A stretch of 64,000 nucleotides of DNA from Cannabis sativa (GCF_029168945.1 NC_083602.1:46127442-46191441); one strand, 5' to 3'. Positions 43,700 through 56,848 are shown, counted from the stretch's first letter. Notes: a model not told the origin generated them from the sequence alone. Numbers and translations: made by a program.

Positions 43700-46600
43700 A
43701 CCATCCCCTCCTTATAGAAATTTCGTCCTCGAAATTTATTTAAACAATTCGGGATATTACCCCAATATTTATGATTCTAATTCTCAAATTGCTGCTTCTA
43801 TCTTACTGTTTTTTTTATAGCACTTTCTTAACTAGTAGAATTGTCTCATTTCATCTTTCTAGTCCAAAACCTGGACAAGATATTTTTCTCATATAATAAA
43901 TTTGTCTGAAGTTTAACATCGTCACAACTTTGAACATGGGTCGAGTCTGATTCATATTTTCTCAACATGGAGACATGAAACACATTATATACTCCGGACA
44001 ACGCAGGAGTTAAGGCTAGCTAATAGGCTACCTAGCCTATTTAATCCAGTGAACATGTATATAATAGTTCTCTTGTACCACACTTATTAAGGTATCTAAC
44101 CAGTGGTACATTTAATTATCACTTTTTAAATAAACACCTCATAAGGGAAGATATTATTCTAAGATATTCTAACCTTTATCAAATATGCTCACAGTATATT
44201 TCTAATATTCTATTGATCTTCGCAGGTTACCCACCTTTCAAGAATAAAGCATTATACTATTTTCGCTTTAACTTCCATGGTTCTCAATAACCTTCTTTAA
44301 TTCTTAACATCATAGCCAAAAATATCAACCTTGGAATTTTACAAGATTAGACTATTCCTTTGTATGAATTTTGTATTCTCATTTATAGTATAAATTGTCT
44401 ACACTGATAGACAACATATTAACTCTGTATGTCCAATCGTTACTACTCGGTCAAAATCATAAGATCCCATAGTACATAATTCATAATTATGTCTTTCTAT
44501 TCCTTCTATGAGATCTCCTAAGCTGATCTACTGACTTAACTTAGTAACAAGTTAAGTATTCATTTCTGATAGATATTCAATTAGAGCACTTCTTATTTCC
44601 ACCCACTTACTTGTCTCAATACCTTGTAAATTTCTGCTTATTAACACATCACTTCCTCTTAATAATTTCTGGAACGACTACCGATTTTGCATCCTAATAT
44701 GAATCTTTCTAGCGTACTTTGTCCTCACTCATACACTTCCCGGGGTGACTCCCCGAAGGATTTCCCATATTGAGATTACCCCAACTTAAATATGCTTAAC
44801 TCCAAAGTAAACTCATGGTGGGTTATCAGAAAGTAGATGCTTCTTTGTCGTTCTTAATTGTATTTCTTGCTTTCATTCTTTCATTAATAAAATTCAATTG
44901 CTATCACTCCCTTCATAAACCTCTTGCAATTCCTCATCGGTTTTTGTTCACTTAAACTCGAGGAATTCCCATCTTATTGTCAACTTAAATCTTGTTCATC
45001 TCCACTTATTTTAACTTGTATCAATTTCCCTTGAATTGACAGAACTTTTAATTAATTTTTTTTTTCCAATCATTTACGATTAACCACCATTATAAAGTAA
45101 TTTGATTAAACCTATACAGTAGAGGCAACACTGCTCATACCAGGTACCCACAACTAAACTGGAAATACCCATTTCCTGAATTCTCAACTAATAACAATTA
45201 ATTAAAGATCATTCATTGATCCTGAAGTTTCTTTTCATCATCACCACTAAGGTTTCACTCCCTGATTCATATGATACCATTGCTTCTCTGCAATCATCAC
45301 TATCTTCATACTTCGTTAACCACTTTAAAACTTATTCTACACTCAATTATATAACTCGTTGTTTAATAAACAACCTACTTTGTGATCCAACATCCACCAA
45401 TCACTCAATTACGTGTCTATTAAATTGCATCTCAATTCATAAGCTTTTCTCCATTCTGGGTGAGTATGCCTTTCCATAATTTCACAATAAAGTAATCTTT
45501 TCCCAAAATGTCAATGGTCTCCTTATATACCATATTGACTATCCAGTCAATTATAAAGTACTTTCCATCATTACCGTATCACCTTAAGTAATTTAGGTAA
45601 TCTTCTTTACTTCAGTGATACCACTACTCTTCCTGACGTTCTTTTATACGTTACACACTTTATGCCTCCATTAGGCCCTTACGCCCATAGAATGATGGCT
45701 CTTATACATGACTTCATCACTCTAGTTGTTTCTTGGACTGACGACTGGTCCCACGAACCAATCCAAGTGTTTCTAACGTGCTTTGCTCTGACTCGCACGC
45801 TTCATGGGAAAATTTCCTAAATGAAACCACCCCAAGTCAAGGACACTCAACCATGGAGTTCCTTCATGCCGAGCTACCAAAACAAGATGCTTCTTGCTAA
45901 CATAGGTAGTCCCACGACTACATAATCTCAAAATTACTACACAATCATCACCTTCAATTCATCTGGGATTCCAGACAATACTCATAAATTGTCTCACCTT
46001 TGGTAACGCTAGATCACTTCTAAACAAAAGATTTTGTTATTTGAATCAATTAGATCGATGCCTCCATTAACTACTCATTTTCTATATTCCACTAGGGAAT
46101 ATCAACAATTTAACTCATATTGTCATCTTTCTAATCTGTCTATCCTGTTAAATGGATTACCATTAAATAACATACATGCACAATCCATTCAGATTTCTTG
46201 ATGTCTCTAACTAAATGTACAATGTTTAATATCAATAGTAATTATAATATTGCCCATAAATTCTAACTTGAGTTGGCCGAAGGACCGATATCCCTGTCCC
46301 CTTGAGTCATAACCAGCACTTGGGCAAGACCCGTACACTTTTCTCCTTTAACATAAGTCTTTCTTAACTACGTGTAGGTTCTTTTCAGATGACCCGCTAC
46401 CCCATAAAAAAAAAACAAGATATGGCTCTAAATTGGCTCAAATGGCGCCTTTTTGCATCTTGAACACTCAGGATAAGGTCACCATCTCTTATACTCACTT
46501 TGACCCCTATCATGGTCACCCTAGAACCTTTCGTTTTATCCCATAATTTGTGGTTCATTTAGTTTTTGCTTCTTGATCTATTAGTAAGGTGGCTTCATAT

Positions 46601-47111
46601 ATTCCACCACATCTAGTGGTACAACAGGAAGTCTCGGTAGTATAAGAAACGTACACAAGATGAGCCTGCTATCTTTTCAAATCTTAGATTTATTTTTTTC
46701 TCCTTGTCGTCTAACCATGTCCTGTATAACAGAATTTACATGTTCCCAGCATTATGGTCATAAATAATTCTCTTCCATATTGTTTGCCCTGAGCCCAAAT
46801 AGCTCGCTAATCAGACTATTTGATTGCCCTTACTGTATAACTTATCACATATTTAGTCCACGTCTTCTAACTATTTAAAACTCAGACGGATATTAATATC
46901 AATATGCATATACCATACACATATTCTTATCAAAATTATCAGTATGTTACTTTTCCCAACATACTTTATAATTGCCTAGGCAGGTTATCCAATAGCAAAT
47001 AATATAAATACTTACTATATACCATGAGTCGACACATCGTCCTCGCAAAGAAATGTACATATTCGACCGCCTTCGTGACCTTTTAAAACCATGGCTGCTC
47101 TGATACCAAGT
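43700..47111 (-). pseudogene. Decayed chromovirus-like interior of family-2 element
   Basis: 3.4 kb without a usable frame. 43719-44040 resembles the end of chromovirus pol at 4020-4340 (TTTCGTCCTCGAAATTTA, ACATGGAGACATGAAACAC) and the 46400-46600 area resembles the gag knuckle region, so the order is conserved in minus orientation. It is about 1.4 kb shorter than the interior of the complete chromovirus. The 45216-45479 frame (87 aa, plus) is not recognised and is antisense to the element. Confidence 0.65.
47098..47109 (-). other. Initiator-Met primer binding site
   Basis: The minus strand reads TGGTATCAGAGC two bases after the LTR end GTTACA. It is fully conserved despite the decayed interior. 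Confidence 0.85.
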
Positions 47112-49441
47112 TGTAACGCCCTAATCTATAGGGACGCCACGTGTGTGATTTTATAAACTAGTTTAATACTAATAGAATAATTAATTATTAAAAACCGTGA
47201 TAATATTAAAAACTTGACTAAAATAAAACACTAAAAATGGACATTATAACGGCATAAAAAGTGTGTTCTGGGAATCCCTGTTGTAAAAAGTTTTGCTAAA
47301 GAAATATGTACGACAACCATTTAAACATAAAATCAAAATACACAGCAGATACGACGATCTAAAACAACTCCACGGCAACTCGGCACGTTGTGCCGGCGAG
47401 GTCAATATGTACATTATGGAGAAGATCGCCACCTCATGGTTGATCTAGCTTTTCTTTGCCTTTACCTGCACCACATAGCACCCGTGAGTCACAAGGACTC
47501 AGCAAGAAAAGTAATAATAACAATCATATAGCTTATTATTCGAATATTGTAATTTATACACAATAAAAATCAAACCATCACACTTTGTTCATAAGATGAA
47601 ATCCAAATCACTACTGGCATCTGCCACGAATAAACATTAGTATACAGATATTTGGTAATACAAAACCATTATACCAATAATGGAATTCATATTCATTTAA
47701 TCATATAAATAATATATATGTTACCTCATAAAGCAACCATCTTCATGACATCATGTTGCCTAATTAGGCAAGTCGATGCTTTAATCTGATGATCTTGTAT
47801 TGTATCGCCTAATCAGGCAAGCCCATGCCATAGCCTGGCACCCATATGTCGCATAACCGCATCACCTAATCGGAGTGAGCCTATGCCCAAAAACCCGCAC
47901 CCATATATCATACAATTGCATCACCTAATCGTGAGCCCGTGCCACAATACGGCACCAATATATCGCATCGTCTAACTAGACGAGCTCGTACCTACGCCTG
48001 GTACTTATCATGTCACTGACGCCTGTACTTACGCCCAGTACGTCGCCAGGAAAATCGCATCACCTAATCAGGTGAGCCCGTACCTACACTCGGTACTCAT
48101 CATATATCACTAACGCCCGTACTTACGCCCAGTACGTTACCAGAAAATTGCATCACCTAATCGTGTGAGCCAACATATCACATGCATAATATTATCACAT
48201 TATCAATACTCAACCAATCAATCTTTTCAATATATAACAATATTAACTATATCTCAATATTAATCAATTCATAACAATACTAATTGTATTACATACAATG
48301 TACTATGCAAGATAATATACTTTTCAATATATAACAATATTAACTATATCTCAATATTGATCAATTCATAACAGTACTAACGGTATTACATACAACATAC
48401 TATGCAGTACAATATACTTTTCTATATATAACAATATTAACTATATCTCAATATTGATCAATTCATAACAATACTAACGGTATTACATACAAAGTACTAT
48501 GCAGTACAATATACTTTTCTTACCTTTAATCCAGGTTCATACATTTCAATCAATCCAAGTGGAGAACTATCCTCGATGATCCCAGCCCTATGTCACAACA
48601 ACGATAAACTAATAAGTGTTTATCCTAAAACACTGCTTATATTCACATAAGACAATCTAGGATTTTCTACCAAACCCCGCAGTATAAATACACTAAAATA
48701 AAACTTATATTTCAGCTCTAAAACATACACCATATTGTAGAGCTCGTCTCAAGCTTCGAAATGGTATATAGAATATCCAAAACGGACACCCGAGTCAAAA
48801 GTTATGACAAAAATACGATTTCTGATCTCTTAGGAATTTCTATAAACTGTGAAATACGAAAATTTCAATTTTCGCACTCACCGAAACACTACCAAAACTT
48901 ATCCAAATCACTCCAAACTTTACAGGGTGCATGTATGCCATAAATACTACCATCCTTACGTAACAGAAATAAAAATCGACCCCTTAAATGAAAAACGCCA
49001 TTAACGTTCGGACTAAGCTTTAAAAAGTTCCAAACTCGATTTCTAACTCAAAAATCACTTCTAATTCAACAAGAAAATATCGAAACTAGTCCCATGACTA
49101 CCCGAGAACAATTCTATAAGGTCAGAACCTTCATAACTATTCTAATTCATAAAACCCCTATACGAAACCAATTGTTTTTAAACTTAAAACGAAATTAAAC
49201 CATACCTTAAGCTTTCCCTCTTCAAAGATTTGCTATCCTGCTACTACCAGAGCTTAGATCGCTAAGTTTTGGATTGAAAATTGAAGAAAATAGATATAAG
49301 GGGAGAAGGTTTTATCGAAGGAGGGAGAACGAGGGTTTCGTTCGTCGTTCGTTCTGTTCTGTTTCACTGATAACTTAATATATATATATATATATATAAA
49401 AGTTAACTTACGTTAACTTATATATAAATAATATTATAATA

Positions 49442-49479
<38 letters not shown>

Positions 49480-50056
49480 TAATATAATATATTAATAATA
49501 ATAATATAATAATATTAATAAAAACTTTATTATTAATAATTATCTTATTATTTCTTAGCCACTAAGAAATCTCTATTTTTAGGGTATTTGGTCAACTTCG
49601 AGTACCCTAAAATACCCCGATATTTCTAAAATCAACTTATCCTAATAATCTCATCAATATTTCTAACTAAAACTGTTGTGACATTTTTGGCCTCCAATCA
49701 GGTCTCCAGGGTCGCCAAACTTGAAAATATTTTTATTTCACAAATAACTCATATTATATCCACGTATTTCAAATAAATCCCCGTAATTAACAAATTACGC
49801 TTATATATCCACTTATTGAGTCTCCGGGGTCGCCGAACCTGAAATATTTTTATTCCACATATAGCTCATATTACATTCACACATGCTATATTAATCTCCG
49901 TAATTAACAAATTACGATTATTTACTCACTTATAGCACAATTTAAATTTTATGCTGAAATAAATTAGTAGGATCATAATCCCACTTATTACCTGATTAAT
50001 TCATAATATCAATATAAACCCTAATTATTTACCATTTAACTTATCGGGATATTACA
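47112..50056 (-). repeat. 5' LTR of family-2 element
   Basis: 2,945 bp, partner of 40759-43699. Most of the few differences are short clustered changes, many at CAG/CTG trinucleotides (for example near 47352, 47364, 47385, 47415 and 47870). Confidence 0.92.
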
Positions 50057-50061
50057 CTTAT

Positions 50062-50587
50062 TGTCAAAGGGCAGTTCTTAAATTTTCTTTGTACACTGGT
50101 GCTCAGGCCATTGCTCAGATACCAGAAGACTAAGTCACTCACTTATTTACTAGGCGAGATGCCTCAGCGGGATACATTTGGCGACGTGCCCATATCCATA
50201 TCAGCATTGACCGCCTTAAAGACAGTTTAAATCACAGTTGTGTGATTCTCTAATATTATATGCACGTAATTAAGTGGAGCGTAATAAAAGCCCATAATTT
50301 CGGAGAATATTGTTATGAGATTCAAATTTGAATGTAATTAACTGCCAACCTATAATACTATAAATAAGGGCAGATTCTACAAAACAAGGGAGGAAAAATC
50401 TTAAAGAGAAAGACATGTATACTTATTGTAAAAACCCTAATCTTGTTTCGAGAATTATCTGAATAAGATAGACTTGTGGACTATGCAAAGTTAACTGTAA
50501 AACCACGTAAAAATCTTGGTTTCATCGTTATTATTTTCGTTATATCTGTGCTTGATTTATTGCAAAATAGGCTCATAATCGTTAACA
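50062..50587 (+). repeat. Old LTR-like remnant, part 2
   Basis: Continues 40398-40753 once the nested element is removed. It has a TATA-like TATAAATAA at 50359-50367 followed by an A-rich leader and ...TCGTTAACA. It looks like the R/U5 end of an LTR, but no TSD or partner is found. Confidence 0.4.
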
Positions 50588-51932
50588 AAATAAAATAAAT
50601 TTGAAAAAATTATTCTAATTTATGTTGATCTGAAATTAATAAAATTAATTTCAATATAAATATAATTTTTCTATTTAATTAAATTTCTTGAAAAAATATT
50701 TAATATTTAAGTGGCCTGAACAAATTAACTTAAATATAGATTTTTTATTTAACTAAATATATCTAGAAAAATACCAAAAGTATATAGATAACAACTATCT
50801 AGATATTTTATAAACAAATTATTGATTTTCTAATTAAAAATATAATATATTTTAGTCTATTTATTTTAAATAAATCATTGATAAAAAATTACTTGATTTA
50901 AGTTGATCTAAAATGAATTAAAAAATTAATTTTCAACTTTAATCTAATTTTCAAGATTTCAAAATATCTACATTTAAAAATAAATTTATTTTGAAAATTA
51001 CAAAAAAATGATTATTTTTTAATTAAAATAAAATATACTTTGAAATTATTAGAATTCAAGTTAATTTGAAATAAAAGAATCAAACTTGAATATAATTTTA
51101 TATTTAATTAAATGTATTAAAATAGAAACAAATAATTAAGTATCTTGAATAAAATCAACTTGTAAATGATAATTTAGTTGACTAATATAAAAACTGAAAT
51201 GGGCACTCAATCATTTATTGCGTTAAGCAAAGCTCGAACGAAATTATCGTTTCACTTCTTATAATTATAGAAGCTACAGATTCCTTATCTATGATAAGCG
51301 CTCTCACTCAATTATACTACCATGTTCCCAAGATATAAGTATTGGGAAGATCCACTTTGTCAACTTTAACGTACAAGTTAAAGAACCTAAATAATACATT
51401 TAAGCCAGAACCTAACCATCTTAGGATTAAGATCTATTGACCTAAGATCAACTAAGTGATATTTACTTAGAAAGATATAGCTATAAGTTTATGATATCTT
51501 ATCTAATGTCAATATCAGTCCAGTCTGATGTATACTCCATACATCTGATACTAGCATACTTTTCCAATGTCCTGTAAAATGCATACCATTTATCCAAGGT
51601 GTAAGTGAACTTTATCGTTGATTATCACGTCAGTATAAATCCAGTGTACTAAAATATCATGGGACTTAAACTTTGAAACATATAATCATGATTATTTTCC
51701 ACTGTTTAGACAACACTATAATCATGAATAATTATATGTTAAGGATTTAATAGAATTTATACATTAAACATATACTCATGAAAATAATCATGTAAACCAT
51801 GCAACATAAAAGTTGATCTTTTATTAATTAGTAAATCTGATTATATTGAAATGGTTTTTTATTTAGGGCATGAAACCCCAACAAACTCCCACTTGCACTA
51901 ATATAAAACTAAAAGTGTATTTCAATTAATCT
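50588..51932 (-). repeat. Copia-type LTR remnant with polypurine tract
   Basis: In minus orientation the LTR starts TGTTGGGGTTTCATGCCC at about 51893 and is preceded by a purine tract (AAGTGGGAGT, 51894-51906), so this is the 3' LTR side of an element. 51260-51893 aligns with 18500-19093; the AT-rich rest resembles 11134-11400 inverted. The Tat element cuts it off at 51933. Confidence 0.65.
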
Positions 51933-52565
51933 TGTTATCCCGATTTTTGCACTCTGACGTGGCATCACATGATGGTGACACGTGGAATCAACTTTGAGTA
52001 TCTGCTCGGAGGGTATAGTCCGAGCAGGATGCCTCATAGGCATGCCCGAGGAAAAGTGATCAGCAATCTGCGCAGATTGATAAACACTTACTGAGTTCAA
52101 CTTTTGCATCGTGAGTCATCAAAGAAATCCCTATAACTTGGGGATCAGGTTACAGAGATATGGCAAGCTGTCCAAATCCCACGATAAGTGTACTCTGCAT
52201 TTATCATGCAATCTTCTGCTTATATCCATTGTAACGAGAAGGGAAATACTTCCTCTCCAAGCTCATAGCTCTATAAATAGTGACACATGCTCACTGGACA
52301 AAAGGTCGAGAGATTTTACCCTAGAGATATTATCGAAGAATTCATATTCAGAGATATTGTTGTAAGAGCTATAAGAAAAGGAATCTTTCTCCTTATTCTT
52401 GAGTCAATACAAATAACGAGGATTAGGCTATTACCAAACTGCTCGGGGCTGAACCTCTTTAAAATTCTTGTGTCTTTACATTGCTTTACTATATATCAAT
52501 TGCTATAAATTACTTATCGCTTACTAAATAAGACTCACTGTCGTTGGCTAAAAGCGAGGTCAACA
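51933..52565 (+). repeat. 5' LTR of Tat element
   Basis: 633 bp, TGTTATCCCG...AGGTCAACA. It contains CACGTGGA and a TATA box. Homologous, inverted, to 10827-11133 plus 1624-1989. Confidence 0.88.
52272..52280 (+). promoter_or_regulatory. TATA-like box in Tat LTR
   Basis: TATAAATAG, conserved in the other LTR copy. Likely core promoter for the genomic RNA. Confidence 0.55.
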
Positions 52566-52568
52566 TTT

Positions 52569-52586
52569 TGGTGCTTTCATTGAGAG
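52569..52586 (+). other. Primer binding site of Tat element
   Basis: TGGTGCTTTCATTGAGAG, three bases after the LTR end. Identical to the site of the minus copy at 1603-1620. Confidence 0.7.
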
Positions 52587-52631
52587 CAGAATGAAGAATC
52601 GCTCTTCATTCTAAATCTAACCACAAGTACG

Positions 52632-54444
52632 ATGGTGGTAATGACTCCTATAGATGAAGTCGCGCATGGTGTGCAAGAGACTGGGAATAACAGTTCAGCA
52701 CCCAACCAGGGCATGCATAACACAACTATTGTGCCTGTTACCAACACTCAAATGACCATTGGAGATGATACTAAGTTACGAAATCTCCGTGATGCTCTTG
52801 GACTCGTGCAGGGTCATGCCAATACCCTACATCATGATCAGGAAGAACTCCGCGCTGCAGTAAACCTCGCGTTTGAGGAACAAAGGTGTATGTTTACCAA
52901 GTGGAGAGACAAAGAGATGGAAGTGTTAAGGGCTCATCATACAGAGATTGAAAATTGTAGTCGGCAAGCTACCGTGCTGATACGAAAAGCCTACCAAATT
53001 GTAGGCCAGCAACCTCCGACTGTCATCCCCCTAGGTGAGACAGATGAAGATCCAGCGATGAATACTTCCCAGACTGCAAATTGTCAGCCGCTAAATCCCC
53101 GGTCACGAGTTCCACTTGGTTGCCTAGTAGTAGGTGCGCAGATCTTGTCTAGTAATTCATCAGGAGAGGTCATACCTGATAGTTCCAACCAGGTTAACGG
53201 TGCCATTCCACCTGTCAACCAAGCAAATCAATCGCTAAGACAACCAGGCGCTTCAGTATTCGAGAGGTTGGGGACAACTCATGACCTAAGGAATGATCTG
53301 AGCAGAAAGAGAGGAGTAGACAATCAGATTGTCACGACGATCGTACAACCCGGAGCCCGTGCTCAAATTCCCGCTCAGAAAGATACTGAAGTGATTCAAA
53401 TTGACCAGAATGCCGAGCAGGTTAGCCCAGCCGTACAGGCACAACTAGACGAACTAAAAAATATTTTACAAGGCATGGCTTCACAGAGAAACAATGATCT
53501 CGAGCTGGACCGAGCACGTGTAACTCCTTTCTCTCTCGAGATCAATCTTCTAGCGTTGCCCCACAAGTTTCAAATGCCAACTCAGAAAATGTACACAGGA
53601 AGAGAAGATCCTCTCTCCCACCTCAAGTATTTCGAGATGAAAATGGATTTGCAAGGGATACGAGGGGATGTGTGTTGCAGAATTTTTCCTACTACCCTGT
53701 CGGAGGCCGCCCAGTAATGGTATTTTAAGTTTTCCCCTGGAAAGTTCAATTCACGGAAAGCCTTCTCTTCGGAATTCCATGAACAATTCTCCTCCCCTCG
53801 CAAACTTCCGTTGCATCTGGGAGACGTGGTTGAAGTCAAGCAAAGACCAGGCAAACCTCTCCGAGCATACATCAATAGATTCATGACAGAGGCGACCAAA
53901 GTTTCACGGGTAACTAAAGATAAAAAGTTGTCCGTGACACTGGGGGCATTGAAGTCCTCGGTGAATATGGAAGGATATAAGGAAGAACGGGCCGGTAGAC
54001 TCAATGAGTGATTTTCTTCACCGTGCCGAAGGCTTCATCAGGCTCGAAGAAACCATTCAATGAGGAGAAGGTGAGCAAAAGGCTGGCAAGTCGAAAGCTC
54101 CTTCTACTGGAATGTCCGCCCAACTCCCCCACTACCCAAATAATTCAAACTCAAGTGGTAAACATTCCAACAACAACCGCAGGCAAGGGAATGGGAAGAA
54201 GGGAAAGTTCGCCGGCAAATTCGAACGAGCTCCCCAAGAGAATCAAGCAAAGTACAATGCATTTACTATCTTGACTGAAGATATAGAAAGTGTTTACATG
54301 GAAACTCAGTGGCTGGCCCCATACAAGAAGCCTGGACCCATGAAGAAAGATGTCAGCAAGAGAGACATGATAAAGTTTTGTCGATTCCACGGAGACTACT
54401 ACCACGACACTAATGAATGCAACAACCTGAAGTGGAAAATTTAA
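52632..54444 (+). pseudogene. Tat gag
   Basis: The frame 52632-53717 runs from MVVMTPIDEVAHGVQ through a coiled-coil-like stretch (LHHDQEELRAAVNLAFEEQ) to the capsid core (MYTGREDPLSHLKYFEMKM) and stops at TAA (53716). The minus copy has glutamine there, so CAA to TAA. The rest continues in other frames: 53811-54011 (VVEVKQRPGKPLRAYINRF) and 54112-54444 with the zinc-binding CRFHGDYYHDTNECNNLK typical of Tat/Athila gag. About 110 bp of leader/N-terminus present in the minus copy are missing here, so the first Met is probably not the original start. Confidence 0.87.
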
Positions 54445-54471
54445 TTCCTGATAAGGAAAAACAACCCACAC

Positions 54472-55237
54472 TTGCAGAAGTATGTCAAGACGGATCAGGG
54501 TCAGAGGAATGACAATAACCAAGATTTACTACCTCCACCGGTAGATGGACATCTGCAAGTCATCGTTGGAGGTCCGCATATTGCAGGAGATTTGGGCAAA
54601 GCTCGGGAGAGGTATGCCCGAACAGCGCAGCACGAGCAAGAGGAAGTTATCCAGCCGTGGAAGAAAGAAAGCCCAAAGTTCTACGAGCAGGTTGGTGTAC
54701 CATAACTTTCAACGATGAAGATGCTGTTAAAATTGATTTCCACACAAAGATCTGCTGGTCGTGTAAGTCTAAATAGCCAATAAAATGGTGGCCAGAACCA
54801 TGATTGATAATGGAGGCTCATGCAATATCTTATTCATAACTACTTATGAAAAGATGGGACTCCAGCTCAATGATCTAACCCCATGTCTCCAGCCTGTCTA
54901 TGGTTTCTCTGGTCAAAGAGTCGCACCTCTAGGACAAATTCATTTACCCTTAACTGTTGGACAAGCTCCGACAAGCATGACTATCATGGCACACCTCCTG
55001 ATATTAGATGTTCCTTCAGCTTTCAATGTAATGCTAGGCCGGCCGGCCTGGTATGACTTAAAGGTTGTCACATTAATATTCCACTCGTGCTTGAAGTTTC
55101 TAGCAAAGAATGGGGTAGGGTGTCTTAGAGGAAACCAGCAGTCTGCTCGGAAATGTTATAACCTTGCAGTGGCCAAGGCTAAGAAGGATGTATCCTCTAG
55201 CCAGAGCACAGACAAGGGAAAAAACATTTCCAAGTAG
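54472..55237 (+). pseudogene. Tat gag-pol linker and aspartic protease
   Basis: 54472-54705 encodes the linker before protease (VIVGGPHIAGDLGKARERYA). 54785-55237 is the protease: ARTMIDNGGSCNILF is the active-site region (DNG in place of DSG or DTG, usual for this clade), and FNVMLGRPAWYDLK is the second block. A stop separates linker and protease. The enzyme would mature gag-pol. Confidence 0.85.
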
Positions 55238-55375
55238 GGAACTTCCCAAGGCGGGGATGAAGATGTGGATCCTCGACTTGGCGACCCAAGCAGCAATGTT
55301 GTACCTGTGGAAGAGTTAGAAGAGATTGAGATCGATCTAGATATCCCGACCAGAAAGATAAAGTTCTGAAAGGGT

Positions 55376-56821
55376 TTGTTGCTTGAAGTAAAATCAGAAT
55401 TGATAAAATTTCTGAGAGCAAACCTAGACGTTTTTACCTGGTCACATGCAGATATGGTTGGAATTGATCCTTCCATCATTTCACATGTTCTGAATATTGA
55501 CCCAAACTTCCGGCCAGTACAACAAAAGCAAAGGCTACTGGACAAAGAACGAGCATTAGCCCTAAAGGAAGAAGTAGAAAAGCTACGCAACAACAATTTT
55601 ATAATTGAAGCTTTCTACCCAGCTTGGGTCGCAAATCCCATATTGGTGCCCAAGCCAAAAAAGAAATGGTGAGTCTGTATTGATTTCATAGACCTCAACA
55701 AGGCATGCCCAAAAGACTGTTTTCCACTTCCAAGGATCGATCAGCTCGGGGATGTAACAGCAGGGCATGAAATATTAAGCTTCATGGACGCTTATTCAGG
55801 CTACAATCAAATTAAAATGCATCCATCGGACCAAGAACATAGAAGTTTCCGAAAAGATATGGGTCTATATTGCTACAAAGTAATGTTGTTCGGTCTAAAA
55901 AATGCTGGAGCTACATACCAAAGATTGGTAAACAAAATGTTTAAAGACCAGATCGGACAAAATATGGAAGTGTACGTGGATGACATGCTCGTCAAATCCA
56001 GGAAGGCTGGGGGGCACATAGATGACTTGGACGAATGCTTCAAGGTCCTCAGAATATACAATATGAAACTAAATCCCTCAAAGTGTTCTGTTGGAGTCAG
56101 CTCGTGAAAGTTTCTAGGCTTCATCGTCAATGCCCGAGGAATTGAAGCCAATCCAGAGAAGATTCAAGCCCTCCTGGATATGAAGTCGCCAACTAAAACC
56201 AAGGAAGTGCAAAGTTTTCTTGGTCGGATCGCCGCACTCAGCAGATTTGTTTCAAAATCAATAGATAAGTGTGTCCCATTCTTCAATATCCTGCGAGGAA
56301 ACAAGTAGTTCGAGTGGACAGAGGAATGTGAAATAGCTTTCCAAGAGCTAAAAGCACAACTTGCAAAACCTCCCGTACTCTCAAAACCTCTGGACGGAGA
56401 AGAGCTTGGAATATACTTAGCTATCACGGAACATGTTGTAAGTGCCATGCTAATCAGAGAAGAGAATAGCATACAACACCCAGTCTATTACATCTATAAA
56501 AGACTCATTGGGGCCAAAGGCCGATTCCCATTGATAGAGAAACACGCTTATTGCCTTATTCTAGCAACAAGAAAGTTAAGGCCTTACTTTCAAGCTTATC
56601 CTGTTCGAGTATACACTGACCAACCATTATGCAAAATATTGCAAAAGCCAGATGCCTCTAGAGGACTACACAAGTGGGCGGTAGAGTTGGGCAAATACGA
56701 AATTACTTTCCAACCCCGAACAACAATCAAAGGCCAAGCCTTAGCAGACTTTGTGGTGGAATGCACATGCAAGAAAGAAAGCAAACCAGAAAGCAACCCC
56801 GAGCCGGTACAAACATCTTAG
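55376..56821 (+). pseudogene. Tat reverse transcriptase and RNase H
   Basis: 55376-55672 RT N-terminus (FTWSHADMVGIDPSIISHVL), TGA after KPKKKW, then CIDFIDLNKACPKDCFPLPR, 55784-56107 with MDAYSGYNQIKMHPSDQE, LFGLKNAGATYQRLVNKMF and VYVDDMLVKS (active site). After two more stops (near 56106 and 56309) RNase H continues: 56447-56821 (YFQAYPVRVYTDQPLCKIL, KGQALADFVVECT). The first RNase H looks altered relative to chromoviruses, as is usual in this clade, where the second RNase H accompanies it. Confidence 0.88.
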
Positions 56822-56848
56822 CTAAGTAACAATGAAGATAAGCCGACC

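Larger units (their letters stand above)
40759..50056 (-). mobile_element. Family-2 Ty3 element with near-identical LTRs and decayed interior
   Basis: LTRs 40759-43699 and 47112-50056, exact TSD CTTAT (40754-40758 and 50057-50061), PBS TGGTATCAGAGC (47098-47109, minus) and a polypurine-like tract AGGAGGGGATGGT beside 43700. LTRs are about 99% identical apart from short clustered differences. The 3.4-kb interior has no frame beyond 87 aa. Its ends align weakly with chromovirus sequence (for example 43719-44040 with 4020-4340). It is best read as a non-autonomous relative moved by proteins of another element. Confidence 0.88.

Noticed and set aside
45216..45479. 87-aa frame in the family-2 interior
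   Set aside because: Antisense to decayed pol, AT-rich, no motif. Expected by chance in 3.4 kb.
56596..56796. Minus-strand frames over Tat pol (also 55156-55596, 53582-54004)
   Set aside because: They are shadows of the plus-strand domains, whose motifs are unambiguous.
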